A stretch of DNA of 64,000 bases from UBA3478 sp036782715. GTDB lineage: Bacteria; Bacteroidota; Bacteroidia; Flavobacteriales; Flavobacteriaceae. The translations under genes were made by a program, and so were the position numbers. Positions 1-8,459 of this stretch are shown one piece after another. The stretch is taken from assembly GCA_036782715.1 (NCBI GenBank), contig DAIPYN010000003.1:40531-104530 (forward strand), given 5' to 3'. The notes below the pieces were generated by a model. The model searched no databases. It worked only from the letters and a program-made list of their open reading frames with translations, and had not been told where the DNA came from. Position 1 is the stretch's first letter, and each line of letters opens with the position of its first letter.

Positions 1-957
1 GAGCTAGCAGTAAACTGGAAGGCATTACAGCTTAAAACTGCTGATGCAATGAAATACTTCAATACGCATATAGGCCCTTACCCCTACAAACAATACAGTG
101 TTATTCAAGGTGGTGATGGTGGTATGGAATATGCTATGGGAACATTAATTACTGGTGAAAGAAGTTTCTCTAGTCTAGTAGGAGTAATGGTTCATGAATT
201 AGCTCACTCCTGGTTTCAGCATGTACTAGCTACTAACGAAGGAAAGCACGCTTGGATGGATGAAGGTTTTACTTCGTATATATCAAGTTGGTGTATGAAT
301 GAGATTATGGATCGTAAAAACGAACAACCTTACTTATCAAGTTATAGGGGCTACTATAGTTTAGTAAAATCAGGTAATGAACAACCTTTAACCACTCACT
401 CTGATCGATATAATTTCAATTATACCTACAGTATTGGTGCTTACTCTAAAGGTTCGATTTTTCTGTCTCAACTAGGTTATATTATCGGAGAAGAAGCACT
501 AGCTCAAACCTTAAAGAATTATTATTCAAATTTTAAATTTACCCACCCTACCCCTACAGATATTATTAGAACGGCTGAAAAAATAAGTGGAATGCATTTA
601 GGTTGGTACCTTCAAGATTGGACACAAACCACTAACACCATCGATTATGCGATTGATGAAGTTTCTGACAATGATCAAAATACCGTAGTTACTATAAATA
701 GAAAGGGTACAATGCCGATGCCTTTAGATATTGTCGTAACTCTTAAAAATGGTAATCAATTAAACTATTATATCCCTTTGACTGAAATGCGTGGTGAAAA
801 GAAATCAGAACAGATTACCGTTTTAGCAGACTGGAGCTGGGCTAAACCTTCTTATTCTTTCACTTTAGAAAGTCTTGATATTGATAAAATAGAAATCGAT
901 CCAACAGGCCGCATGGCAGATATTGATAAGGAAAATAATGTCTACCAAGCTCCCTAA
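1..957 (+). CDS. M1 family metallopeptidase, C-terminal part (5' end outside window)
   Basis: This is a zinc aminopeptidase-type enzyme of the M1 (gluzincin) family. The frame is open from base 1, so only the C-terminal part, about 318 codons, is present. The zinc site HELAH is at bases 193-207. The third ligand Glu, in MDEGF, follows 18 residues later at bases 262-264, the normal M1 spacing. A GGMEY stretch upstream corresponds to the GxMEN substrate-binding motif. The rest is the helical domain that follows the catalytic domain and a C-terminal beta-rich segment. Bacteroidota members are usually exported, but the N-terminus cannot be seen here. Its stop overlaps the likely rnpA start by 20 bases, so the two are probably co-transcribed. 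Family assignment is firm; the substrate is unknown. Confidence 0.93.
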   Translation, partial: ELAVNWKALQLKTADAMKYFNTHIGPYPYKQYSVIQGGDGGMEYAMGTLITGERSFSSLVGVMVHELAHSWFQHVLATNEGKHAWMDEGFTSYISSWCMNEIMDRKNEQPYLSSYRGYYSLVKSGNEQPLTTHSDRYNFNYTYSIGAYSKGSIFLSQLGYIIGEEALAQTLKNYYSNFKFTHPTPTDIIRTAEKISGMHLGWYLQDWTQTTNTIDYAIDEVSDNDQNTVVTINRKGTMPMPLDIVVTLKNGNQLNYYIPLTEMRGEKKSEQITVLADWSWAKPSYSFTLESLDIDKIEIDPTGRMADIDKENNVYQAP

Positions 958-1297
958 ACAGTTAAAATTAAAGTCTGAAAAACAAATTAGCCTCTTATTT
1001 AAAGAGGGTAAAAGTTTTACGACTTATCCATTGCGTTTTCATTATATCATCAACGAAAACCTGGATTCTAAAGTTTTATTTTCTGCTCCTAAACGGTTAT
1101 TTAAAAAAGCGATTGATCGAAACAGAGCAAAACGAATTCTTAGAGAGGGGTATAGAAAACATGAACGATTTAAAGAATATCCGATACACCTAGCTATAAG
1201 TTATTTAGCTACAGCTGATTTAGAACAGTCAGATAAAATTACAGTGGCTCTAAATAAGGGATTAGGACAACTTGATTCTCATTTTGAAGTGAGGTAA
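938..1297 (+). CDS. rnpA: Ribonuclease P protein component
   Basis: RnpA is the protein cofactor of RNase P, which trims the 5' leader of precursor tRNAs with the catalytic RNA. The protein is about 119 residues, a normal length, and basic throughout. The signature is in the middle: PKRLFKKAIDRNRAKR, with the RNR core that contacts the RNA. An upstream TTG at 923 is in frame, but the ATG at 938 gives the usual N-terminus (MSTKLPKQLKLKSE) and is preferred. It overlaps the end of the M1 peptidase gene by 20 bases. In many bacteria rnpA follows rpmH; here no rpmH is next to it. Its 3' end overlaps the convergent acetyltransferase gene by 36 bases. Confidence 0.95.
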   Translation: MSTKLPKQLKLKSEKQISLLFKEGKSFTTYPLRFHYIINENLDSKVLFSAPKRLFKKAIDRNRAKRILREGYRKHERFKEYPIHLAISYLATADLEQSDKITVALNKGLGQLDSHFEVR

Positions 1298-1693
1298 ATT
1301 ATCCTCGAAATAACGTTCTCCTTCAGCTACAAATCCAAAATCTGCGTAAAACTTCAAAAGGTATTCTTGTGCAGATATAACAATATCTTTATTCGGATAT
1401 AATAATTTACATTGCTTGATTGCTTCATTCATCAAATGAATACCATAACCTTCCCTTCTAACAGATGCAGAAGTAAGCACCCTACCAATATGACAATACT
1501 CTTTTGATTCGTATAAGCGGGCATAAGAAATAATTTGACCTTCTTTTTTATCGTATAAATGATAGGCACTGTAATCTTGACCATCAGGGTCTAAATAATT
1601 ACAGTCTTGTTCAATAACAAATACCTCTGCCCTAAGTTTTAATATTTCATAGAGTTCAGTACTATCTAATTCCTTAAAAGATTTTAATTCCAT
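1262..1693 (-). CDS. GNAT family N-acetyltransferase, ElaA-like
   Basis: The 143-residue protein has the ElaA-type layout: an N-terminal segment around LRAEVFVIEQDCNYLDPDG, then the GNAT core with the acetyl-CoA loop (VRREGYGIHLMNEA, about residues 78-92) and a C-terminal FYADFGFVAEG segment. ElaA proteins are predicted acyltransferases whose substrate is not settled. The gene starts 2 bases after the rpiB stop, so rpiB and this gene probably form a two-gene transcript. Its last 36 bases overlap the 3' end of rnpA on the other strand. Confidence 0.85.
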   Translation of the reverse strand: MELKSFKELDSTELYEILKLRAEVFVIEQDCNYLDPDGQDYSAYHLYDKKEGQIISYARLYESKEYCHIGRVLTSASVRREGYGIHLMNEAIKQCKLLYPNKDIVISAQEYLLKFYADFGFVAEGERYFEDNLPHFKMRIKLS

Positions 1694-1695
1694 CT

Positions 1696-2118
1696 CTAAA
1701 TCTTTTCTACTCTATTTTGATGTCTACCACCCTCAAAAGGAGTGGTTAAAAAGGTATTTATCATTTCAATAGCAACTTCTTCTGAAACAAAACGCGCTGG
1801 AATGGCTAATATATTGGCATTATTATGGCTTCTGGCTAAAGCTGCTAATTCAGTATTCCAACATAAGGCAGATCGAACTTTAGGGTATTTGTTAACTACC
1901 ATATTTACACCATTACCACTACCACAAATTACGATGGCAAGATCAACTTTATTTTCTTGTATTGACTTACCCACCGGATGAGCAAAATCAGGATAATCCA
2001 CTGATTCATTTTGATCAGTGCCATAATTCACAACTTCTATATTTCGACCCTCAAGTAGGTTGACTATTTTTTTCTTAAGATCAGATCCGGCATGATCATT
2101 TCCAATGGCTAGTTTCAT
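1696..2118 (-). CDS. rpiB: Ribose 5-phosphate isomerase B
   Basis: RpiB interconverts ribose 5-phosphate and ribulose 5-phosphate in the pentose phosphate pathway. The protein is 140 residues, normal for the RpiB/LacAB family. It begins MKLAIGNDHAGSDLKK, where the Asp-His pair is the substrate phosphate/ring-opening region, and carries the catalytic-Cys loop as VICGSGNGVNMVVNKYP, followed by RSALCWN. The gene is first in a short leftward unit with the ElaA-like acetyltransferase. Upstream is the 400-base AT-rich gap shared with the divergent rnr gene. I saw no perfect -7 element for it. Confidence 0.95.
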   Translation of the reverse strand: MKLAIGNDHAGSDLKKKIVNLLEGRNIEVVNYGTDQNESVDYPDFAHPVGKSIQENKVDLAIVICGSGNGVNMVVNKYPKVRSALCWNTELAALARSHNNANILAIPARFVSEEVAIEMINTFLTTPFEGGRHQNRVEKI

Positions 2119-2518
2119 GTTAAAAACAATATTTTGATTGTTGATAGGTAGTTAATAGATGCTAATAACTAGCATTATGATTATTAAAGCAATAAATGTA
2201 ATGCGATATTTTGAGGTAGAAAGCAAGACTTATTTATTCTCTTTTTTCTACTCATAATCAAAACAAGATTTACAGTTATTAACGTTAAAACACTACTAAA
2301 AGAATTAAAATAGAATTGTTAATTACGTATTTAAAAGCGTTAAAAACTAATCTAAATAATTGATTATCAAAATATTTATTTCAATGCAATAGTTTAAAAC
2401 TTCTGATAAGTTATAAAATCAATTTTTTAATTAAATAGTTATTGTAGCTACTAACAAACAATAATAAACCCCATATCTTCGAAAAGAATTAAATAAAAAA
2501 AAAGAGGTTATTAACTAG
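2119..2518. other. 400-base AT-rich intergenic region between divergent rpiB and rnr
   Basis: This is the only gap over 300 bases without a gene. By hand count, 76 of the 360 bases from 2161 to 2520 are G or C (21%), and the line 2341-2400 has 9 of 60. It holds a small inverted repeat (ATGCTA-5-TAGCAT, 2159-2175), a TTAACGTTAA palindrome (2279-2288), and a near-consensus -7 element TATCTTCG (2474-2481) ahead of rnr. I saw no consensus DnaA box (TTATCCACA) and no convincing reading frame. It presumably carries both divergent promoters; a replication-origin or binding-site role is only a possibility. Confidence 0.6.
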
Positions 2519-4702
2519 ATGTCTAAAAAGAAGAAAAAACAAAAAAGTAAGGGAACAGGATTGACTAAAATGTTGTTCGAATTTTTAGAAAGTCATCCTG
2601 ATAAAGCTTACAACTTTAAACAGATAGCCTCTGCTTTAGATTTAAGAGATACCCACACCCGAAATGAACTACTTAAGCGAGTAAAAAAGTTGGTAAGTGA
2701 AAAGCGTATTAAAGAGCCTGTAACTGGACACTATCAATTATTGAACGATACATCTGAAGTTTATGAAGGTATTATTGATTTGAATAGCTCTGGAAATGGA
2801 TATATTATTTCAGATCAGTTAGAAGATGATTTATTTGTTCATTATACTAACCTTAAAGGAGCCTTTCATAAAGACAAAGTATTATTCAAAGAAAATAAAC
2901 GCTTTAAAAAAGGAAATAAGGCTGAGGCTGTCATAACCAAAATTATAGAACGCAATCAAAATACTTTTGTTGGTATTGTTGAAAAGAGCCCTAAGTTTTT
3001 ATTTGTTAAACCTTTATCTTCTAAAATACATACTGATTTTTTTGTCAAAGAAAGCCTTGTAAAAAAGGTGGAATCCGATGATAAGGTTATAGTAGAGATC
3101 GTTAACTGGGGAAGTGCGAATAGAGCTCCTGAGGTTAGAATTATTGAAAATATTGGTAAAACTGGGCTTCATCAGACTGAAATCCATGCTATCCTTGCTG
3201 AGTATGGTTTGCCTTTATTTTTTGAACCAGAAGTACAGCAATATGCAGATCGTATTGATACCTCGATTAAACAGGAAGAAATAAGTAAGAGAAGAGATTT
3301 TAGAGATGTTCTCACATTTACTATAGACCCTACCGATGCTAAAGATTTCGACGATGCGCTATCGTTTAAAGTATTAGATAACGGTAATTTCGAAATTGGA
3401 GTGCATATCGCAGATGTTTCTCATTATTTAAAGGAAGGTTCTATTCTTGACGACGAAGCCTTTGATCGAGCAACTTCTGTGTATTTGGTTGATCGGGTTG
3501 TACCTATGCTTCCAGAAATTTTATCAAATAAAGCGTGTTCGCTAAGACCTAATGAAGAAAAATATACGTTCTCCGCTGTTTTCGAGATTACATCTAAAGC
3601 TAAAGTGGTTAATGAGTGGTTTGGTAGAACGGTCATTAATTCTAACGAACGTTTTGCTTATCACGAAGCAGAATATATTATAGATACGGGTGATTTAATA
3701 ATACCTGAAGAAATTTCTATTCGATCTTCAGGTAGTTACTCTATTGATAAAGAAATAGTTAATGCTATTAAAACTTTGAATGAATTAGCAGTTATATTTC
3801 GATCACAGCGCATGAATTCAGGTGCTATATCTTTTGATAAAGAAGAGGTTAAATTTCATTTAAATAAAAATAATGAACCGGTCGGAGTCTTTTTTAAACA
3901 AAGTAAACAAGCGAATAAGCTAATTGAAGAGTTTATGCTTTTAGCCAATAGAAGTGTTGCTGCATTTATTGGTAAACAAAAAAAGACTTTCATATATCGT
4001 ATTCACGACGAACCTGATTTTGATAAATTACAAGCATTAAATGGAGTGATTTCTAAGTTCGGACATCAGCTTAATTTAAAAGATCGTAAATCAATAAGTA
4101 CCTCTATTAATGCTTTATTGTCAGACGTTCATGGAAAGGTGGAACAGCAATTAGTTGATACACTTACTATTCGAAGTATGAGTAAAGCTGTTTACTCTAC
4201 CGATAATATTGGTCATTATGGATTAGCTTTTGATTTCTACTCCCATTTTACTTCACCCATTCGCCGTTATCCGGATGTAATGGTACATCGATTATTACAA
4301 CATTATTTGGACGGTGGTAGTAGTGTTGCAGCGGAACCTTATGAATTAAAATGTAAACATTCATCAGAACGTGAAGTTTTAGCTGCTAATGCTGAAAGAG
4401 ATTCGATTAAATATATGCAAGTAAAATTTATGGCTCAATTTGTGAATCAAGAGTTTGAAGGGGTTGTTTCTGGGGTAACTGATTGGGGTATTTATGTCGA
4501 GCTTTTTGAAAATAAATGTGAGGGAATGGTTCGAATCAGAGATATTGGTGATGATATCTATTCTTTTGACCAAGAACAATACGCCTTAGTAGGTCATAAA
4601 ACAGGAGATACTATTCAATTAGGGCAGACGGTAAAAATACGGGTGAAGAATGCTGATGTATTGAAGCGTCAAATAGATTTTGAATACCTAGAAAAGGTAT
4701 AA
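2519..4702 (+). CDS. rnr: Ribonuclease R
   Basis: RNase R is a processive 3'-to-5' exoribonuclease of the RNB family that degrades structured RNA. The 727-residue protein has the standard order: lysine-rich N-terminus, a winged-helix segment (about 10-75), cold-shock OB domains (about 80-215), the RNB catalytic domain (about 260-600) and a C-terminal S1 domain (about 640-720, starting near QEFEGVVSGVTDWGIYVEL). The catalytic Asp cluster is visible as DPTDAKDFDDALS near residue 275. HFTSPIRRYPDVMVHRLL is the conserved end of the RNB domain. It is transcribed alone from the AT-rich gap. The next feature, tRNA-Cys, is on the opposite strand 8 bases after its stop. Confidence 0.96.
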   Translation: MSKKKKKQKSKGTGLTKMLFEFLESHPDKAYNFKQIASALDLRDTHTRNELLKRVKKLVSEKRIKEPVTGHYQLLNDTSEVYEGIIDLNSSGNGYIISDQLEDDLFVHYTNLKGAFHKDKVLFKENKRFKKGNKAEAVITKIIERNQNTFVGIVEKSPKFLFVKPLSSKIHTDFFVKESLVKKVESDDKVIVEIVNWGSANRAPEVRIIENIGKTGLHQTEIHAILAEYGLPLFFEPEVQQYADRIDTSIKQEEISKRRDFRDVLTFTIDPTDAKDFDDALSFKVLDNGNFEIGVHIADVSHYLKEGSILDDEAFDRATSVYLVDRVVPMLPEILSNKACSLRPNEEKYTFSAVFEITSKAKVVNEWFGRTVINSNERFAYHEAEYIIDTGDLIIPEEISIRSSGSYSIDKEIVNAIKTLNELAVIFRSQRMNSGAISFDKEEVKFHLNKNNEPVGVFFKQSKQANKLIEEFMLLANRSVAAFIGKQKKTFIYRIHDEPDFDKLQALNGVISKFGHQLNLKDRKSISTSINALLSDVHGKVEQQLVDTLTIRSMSKAVYSTDNIGHYGLAFDFYSHFTSPIRRYPDVMVHRLLQHYLDGGSSVAAEPYELKCKHSSEREVLAANAERDSIKYMQVKFMAQFVNQEFEGVVSGVTDWGIYVELFENKCEGMVRIRDIGDDIYSFDQEQYALVGHKTGDTIQLGQTVKIRVKNADVLKRQIDFEYLEKV

Positions 4703-4710
4703 AAAAAAGA

Positions 4711-4780
4711 GGCATCGAGCGGATTCGAACCGCTGTACAAGCTTTTGCAGAGCTCTGCCTAGCCACTCGGCCACGATGCC
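4711..4780 (-). tRNA. tRNA-Cys (anticodon GCA)
   Basis: The minus strand folds into a complete cloverleaf. The acceptor stem is GGCATCG paired with CGATGCC, with a D arm around GCC...GGC. The anticodon stem GAGCT/AGCTT has loop CTGCAAA and anticodon GCA. The T arm is AGCGG-TTCGAAT-CCGCT. The gene is 70 nt and CCA is not encoded. A run of eight T follows on the minus strand and could aid termination. A TAAATTTG -7 element lies 10 bases upstream. Confidence 0.95.
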
Positions 4781-4790
4781 AATTAGGTGG

Positions 4791-4798
4791 CAAATTTA
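4791..4798 (-). promoter_or_regulatory. -7 element for tRNA-Cys
   Basis: TAAATTTG on the minus strand matches the Bacteroidota -7 consensus TAnnTTTG and lies 10 bases before the 5' end of the mature tRNA. A -33 TTG at standard spacing was not obvious. Confidence 0.6.
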
Positions 4799-4819
4799 CA
4801 TTAAAATTTCTGCTTTTTC

Positions 4820-5182
4820 CTAAGTATCTCTTTGTCTGATGAGTTTTACAGCCACTGAGTCGACATTTGCTCCTATAGGGGGGTTTATTTTAGCAACATA
4901 AACAGAGGTTTTTAAAAGACTTGGAAACGAAATAAAGAATCTTGAAATAATACGTTCAGCCACATGTTCTAAAAGTTTTGAAGGTATTGCCATTTCTTCA
5001 GACACAATAGCGGTAGCATCTACATAATCAATAGTGTCTTTTAATTCATCACTCCCACACGATTTTTCTAATGATGTGTATAAAATTACATCTACACGAT
5101 AATCACTACCAATGATAGATTCTTCTTTTAAACATCCGTGATAGGCGTATAACTTAATGTTGTTAAGGTGTATTTCTCCCAT
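4820..5182 (-). CDS. folB: Dihydroneopterin aldolase
   Basis: FolB converts 7,8-dihydroneopterin to 6-hydroxymethyl-dihydropterin and glycolaldehyde in folate synthesis. The 120-residue length is typical. The N-terminal strand and Tyr-His motif is present (NIKLYAYHGCLKEES), followed by DYRVDVILYTS, the DTIDYVDATAIV region and LLEHVAERI, which carries the conserved Glu. The C-terminus has the NPPIGANVDSVAVKL segment. Other folate genes are not nearby. Its start is only 4 bases from a perfect -7 element, suggesting a leaderless transcript. It is divergent from glnS. Confidence 0.93.
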   Translation of the reverse strand: MGEIHLNNIKLYAYHGCLKEESIIGSDYRVDVILYTSLEKSCGSDELKDTIDYVDATAIVSEEMAIPSKLLEHVAERIISRFFISFPSLLKTSVYVAKINPPIGANVDSVAVKLIRQRDT

Positions 5183-5186
5183 AAAG

Positions 5187-5194
5187 CAAAAGTA
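5187..5194 (-). promoter_or_regulatory. -7 element for folB (leaderless arrangement)
   Basis: TACTTTTG on the minus strand is a perfect TAnnTTTG. Only 4 bases separate it from the folB ATG at 5182, so transcription should start at or next to the start codon. Confidence 0.65.
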
Positions 5195-5202
5195 GGAAAT
5201 GC

Positions 5203-5210
5203 TACCTTTG
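5203..5210 (+). promoter_or_regulatory. -7 element for glnS
   Basis: TACCTTTG matches TAnnTTTG, 20 bases before the glnS ATG. It is back to back with the folB element, 8 bases away on the other strand. Confidence 0.65.
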
Positions 5211-5230
5211 TATTACTATAATATGCCCAA

Positions 5231-6916
5231 ATGGAAGAAGCTAAGCGATCATTAAACTTTATTGAACATATCATTGAAGAGGATTTGTCACAATCTAACT
5301 GTTCAAAAGAATCCTTACGTTTTAGATTTCCTCCAGAGCCTAATGGTTATCTACATATTGGTCACGCTAGCTCTATCTGTTTGAATTTTGGCTTAGGTAA
5401 TAAATATAATGCCCCTGTTAATCTTCGTTTTGATGACACTAACCCTAGTAAAGAAGAACAAGAATTTGTGGATTCAATTAAAGCAGATGTTTCTTGGTTA
5501 GGTTTTCAGTGGGCCGAGGAGTGTTATGCATCAGATTATTTTGATCAGTTGTATATATGGGCTGAAGATTTAATAAGTAAAGGCTTAGCTTATGTAGATT
5601 CTCAATCAGCTGATGATATTGCGGCTCAAAAAGGAACTCCTACCACAGCAGGAATTTTTAGTCCTTTCAGAGATCGAACGATTCAAGAAAATTTGGATTT
5701 GTTTAGAGAAATGAAAGCCGGAAAACATGCTGAAGGAACTCATGTTCTTCGAGCCAAAATTAATATGAGCTCTTCAAACATGCTGATGAGAGATCCCATA
5801 CTTTATCGTATAATGCATAAACATCACCATCGTACTGGTGATAAATGGTCTATTTATCCAATGTATGATTGGGCACATGGTCAAAGTGATTATATCGAAC
5901 AGATTTCACACTCTTTATGCACTTTGGAGTTTGCTATGCACCGTGAGCTTTATGACTGGTGTTTAGACCAAATTATTGATCCTAGTAAACTAAGACCCAA
6001 GCAGCGAGAATTTGCGCGCAGAAATTTTTCTCATACCGTTGTTAGTAAGCGAAAATTATTACAACTGGTTAATGAAAAATACGTTGACGGATGGGATGAT
6101 CCTCGAATGCCTACCATATCAGGAATGCGACGTAGAGGATATCCGCCTTTAGCTATTCAGAAATTTGCAGAAGCGATAGGTATTGCGAGGAGAGAAAACG
6201 TCGTTGATTTATCTGTTTTAGAATATCACGTTCGTGAGGAATTGAACCGAACCGTTCCAAGAGTTATGGTCGTTTTAGACCCAGTAAAAGTGGTTATTAC
6301 CAATTATCCAGAGGATAAGGTAGAATGGTTAGAGGCTGAAAACAGTCCTGAAGACCCTACATTAGGCTCTAGGAGTATACCTTTTTCAAGAGAATTTTAT
6401 ATTGAGAAGGCTGATTTTAAAGAAGAAGCTAATCGTAAATTTTTCAGATTAAAGCTTGGTGGAGAAGTTCGTTTAAAGAATGCTTATATCATTAAAGCAG
6501 AATCATGTGTTAAGGATGAAGATGGAAACATTACAGAAATCCATTGTACCTATGATCCTAAAAGTTTAAGCGGTAGCGGGACACCAGAATCAGAGCGCAA
6601 GGTTAAAGGTACCTTACATTGGGTTGCTGCAAATACGGCGGTTGAAACTGAAGTTCGTCTTTACGATCGTCTATTTACAGACCCTACCCCTGATGCTCAT
6701 AAAGACAAAGACTTTTTAGACTTTGTAAACCCCAACTCTTTAGAAATTATTAAGTCTTATGCAGAGCCTTCACTGAAAGAAGCTAGGGCAGGTACCTCTT
6801 TTCAGTTCCAAAGAATGGGTTATTTCGTGTTAGAACAAAACAACGGAAAGCAATTTATTTTTAATCGCACAGTGGGTCTTAGAGATAGCTGGGCGAAGCT
6901 GGAGCATAAAGATTAG
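5231..6916 (+). CDS. glnS: Glutaminyl-tRNA synthetase
   Basis: GlnS charges tRNA-Gln directly with glutamine. The 561-residue protein is a class I synthetase: the HIGH motif is PNGYLHIGHA (about residues 36-45) and the KMSKS equivalent is VVSKRKL (about 269-275). The tRNA-binding region has DDPRMPTISGMRRRGYPP. The C-terminal half is the two-beta-barrel anticodon-binding domain, ending with FNRTVGLRDSW. Having GlnS means that glutamine need not be made on the tRNA by GatCAB. The stop abuts the stop of the convergent gltX with no base between them. The annotation is secure from motifs and length. Confidence 0.97.
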   Translation: MEEAKRSLNFIEHIIEEDLSQSNCSKESLRFRFPPEPNGYLHIGHASSICLNFGLGNKYNAPVNLRFDDTNPSKEEQEFVDSIKADVSWLGFQWAEECYASDYFDQLYIWAEDLISKGLAYVDSQSADDIAAQKGTPTTAGIFSPFRDRTIQENLDLFREMKAGKHAEGTHVLRAKINMSSSNMLMRDPILYRIMHKHHHRTGDKWSIYPMYDWAHGQSDYIEQISHSLCTLEFAMHRELYDWCLDQIIDPSKLRPKQREFARRNFSHTVVSKRKLLQLVNEKYVDGWDDPRMPTISGMRRRGYPPLAIQKFAEAIGIARRENVVDLSVLEYHVREELNRTVPRVMVVLDPVKVVITNYPEDKVEWLEAENSPEDPTLGSRSIPFSREFYIEKADFKEEANRKFFRLKLGGEVRLKNAYIIKAESCVKDEDGNITEIHCTYDPKSLSGSGTPESERKVKGTLHWVAANTAVETEVRLYDRLFTDPTPDAHKDKDFLDFVNPNSLEIIKSYAEPSLKEARAGTSFQFQRMGYFVLEQNNGKQFIFNRTVGLRDSWAKLEHKD

Positions 6917-8398
6917 CTACAGTTTTTCACAAGCGATATTGATACGCTTTTTAACGGTGTCAATTCCTAAGAAGTTAATTAATTCATCGACTGAGGGTCC
7001 TTTAAGGCTTCCTACTAATGCGATACGAAGCGGGGCCATAATTTTACCCATTCCTATTTCGTGCTTCTGGCAAAAGTCATGGATCGCTTTTTTCACTGGC
7101 TCAGAACCTTCCTGAACCAGCGCTAAGTCTTCTAAGAATGCTTGTAATAATTGTGGCGTTTCTTCTTTCCATTGTTTTTTAACAGCTTTCTCATCATAAC
7201 TTTCAGGTTCCTTAAATAAATATTGTTGATCATTGAGGTCATCAATTTTTATTAAACGCTCCTTGATAAGTGAAACACCGGCAACGAGCACGTTTTCGGG
7301 AACGGTATCGAAATGATTGTTTCTCTTTTTATAACGGCTTGCGATCTCTGTAGGGTCTAACTTTTGAAGTGCTTGCGCATTGAACCAGTTGAGTTTTTCT
7401 AGGTCAAATCGCGCCCCTGATTTTTGAACACGACTCAGACTGAACTTTTCAACCATTTCTGCTAAAGTCATTTCTTCGGTATCATCTCCAGGGTTCCATC
7501 CGAGTAGACCTAAAAAATTTAAGAGTGCTTCAGGTTCGTATCCGGCTTCTTTGTATCCGATAGATTCATTCCAAGATAATGGAAACACAGGGAAACCTCC
7601 AGCTTCGCCATCTCGTTTGCTAAGCTTTCCTTTTCCTGTTGGTTTCAGCAGTAGTGGCAGGTGTGCAAATAAGGGGGGTGTCCATTCAAAGGCCTGATAT
7701 AACAAGGTGTGTAACGCTAATGAGGGTAACCACTCTTCTCCCCTAACCACGTGAGTTATTTGCATTAAATGATCGTCAACCACATTCGCTAAATGATAAG
7801 TGGGCATACCATCGCTCTTATATAGCACCTTATCATCTAAAGTATTCGTATTAACAGTGATTTTTCCCCTTACCTCATCATGGAATACGATCTCTTTATT
7901 TTCTGGAGTTTTAAATCGAATAACAAAGTCTTCACCATTTTCAATACGAGATTGAGTTTCAAACTCTTTCAAAGAAAGACTATTGTTAAGCTCTTTTCGG
8001 TTTAATGGCCCATATAGAAATCGTTCACCTCTTTTTTCTGCGATCTCTCTGTAATTAGTTAAATCTTCGGAACTATCGAATGCATAATACGCCCACCCCT
8101 TAGCAACAAGCTCTAAAGCATATTTATGGTAAATTTTTTTTCTTTCACTTTGACGATAGGGTCCTAGTGGTCCACTTTTATTGGGGTCCTCATCTGCCTC
8201 TATTCCTAACCAAGCCATAGATTGAAGGATATATTCTTCAGCGCCCGGCACATAACGAGACTGGTCGGTGTCTTCAATTCGTATAATAAACGTACCACCT
8301 AGGTTTTTTGCCAGAAGATAGTTGTACAAAGCTGTTCTGACACCTCCTATGTGTAGAGGTCCTGTTGGAGAGGGGGCAAAACGTAGTCTTGGTTGCAT
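6917..8398 (-). CDS. gltX: Glutamyl-tRNA synthetase
   Basis: GltX charges tRNA-Glu. It is a 493-residue class I synthetase with the HIGH motif APSPTGPLHIGG at the N-terminus (about residues 7-18) and KLSKRDG near residue 260. The C-terminal helical anticodon-binding domain ends in the LRIALVGSLKGPSVDELINFLG region. HVVRGEEWLPS and the GWNPGDDTEEM stretch are also family hallmarks. It is divergent from ybeY and convergent with glnS. A -7 element TACCTTTG lies 18 bases upstream of the ATG. Confidence 0.97.
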   Translation of the reverse strand: MQPRLRFAPSPTGPLHIGGVRTALYNYLLAKNLGGTFIIRIEDTDQSRYVPGAEEYILQSMAWLGIEADEDPNKSGPLGPYRQSERKKIYHKYALELVAKGWAYYAFDSSEDLTNYREIAEKRGERFLYGPLNRKELNNSLSLKEFETQSRIENGEDFVIRFKTPENKEIVFHDEVRGKITVNTNTLDDKVLYKSDGMPTYHLANVVDDHLMQITHVVRGEEWLPSLALHTLLYQAFEWTPPLFAHLPLLLKPTGKGKLSKRDGEAGGFPVFPLSWNESIGYKEAGYEPEALLNFLGLLGWNPGDDTEEMTLAEMVEKFSLSRVQKSGARFDLEKLNWFNAQALQKLDPTEIASRYKKRNNHFDTVPENVLVAGVSLIKERLIKIDDLNDQQYLFKEPESYDEKAVKKQWKEETPQLLQAFLEDLALVQEGSEPVKKAIHDFCQKHEIGMGKIMAPLRIALVGSLKGPSVDELINFLGIDTVKKRINIACEKL

Positions 8399-8416
8399 AG
8401 TTTCTTATTTGGAAAG

Positions 8417-8424
8417 CAAAGGTA
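8417..8424 (-). promoter_or_regulatory. -7 element for gltX
   Basis: TACCTTTG on the minus strand, 18 bases before the gltX ATG, matches the TAnnTTTG consensus. Confidence 0.65.
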
Positions 8425-8447
8425 GCCATTCACCTAAAATCTATTGA

Positions 8448-8455
8448 TATCTTTG
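8448..8455 (+). promoter_or_regulatory. -7 element for ybeY (leaderless arrangement)
   Basis: TATCTTTG is a perfect TAnnTTTG ending 4 bases before the GTG at 8460, which implies a leaderless ybeY transcript. The gltX element lies 23 bases away on the other strand. Confidence 0.62.
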
Positions 8456-8459
8456 TTAG

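Noticed and set aside
4611..4793. 60-codon frame on the minus strand across the rnr end and tRNA-Cys
   Set aside because: It runs through the tRNA gene and has no family-like features; a chance frame.
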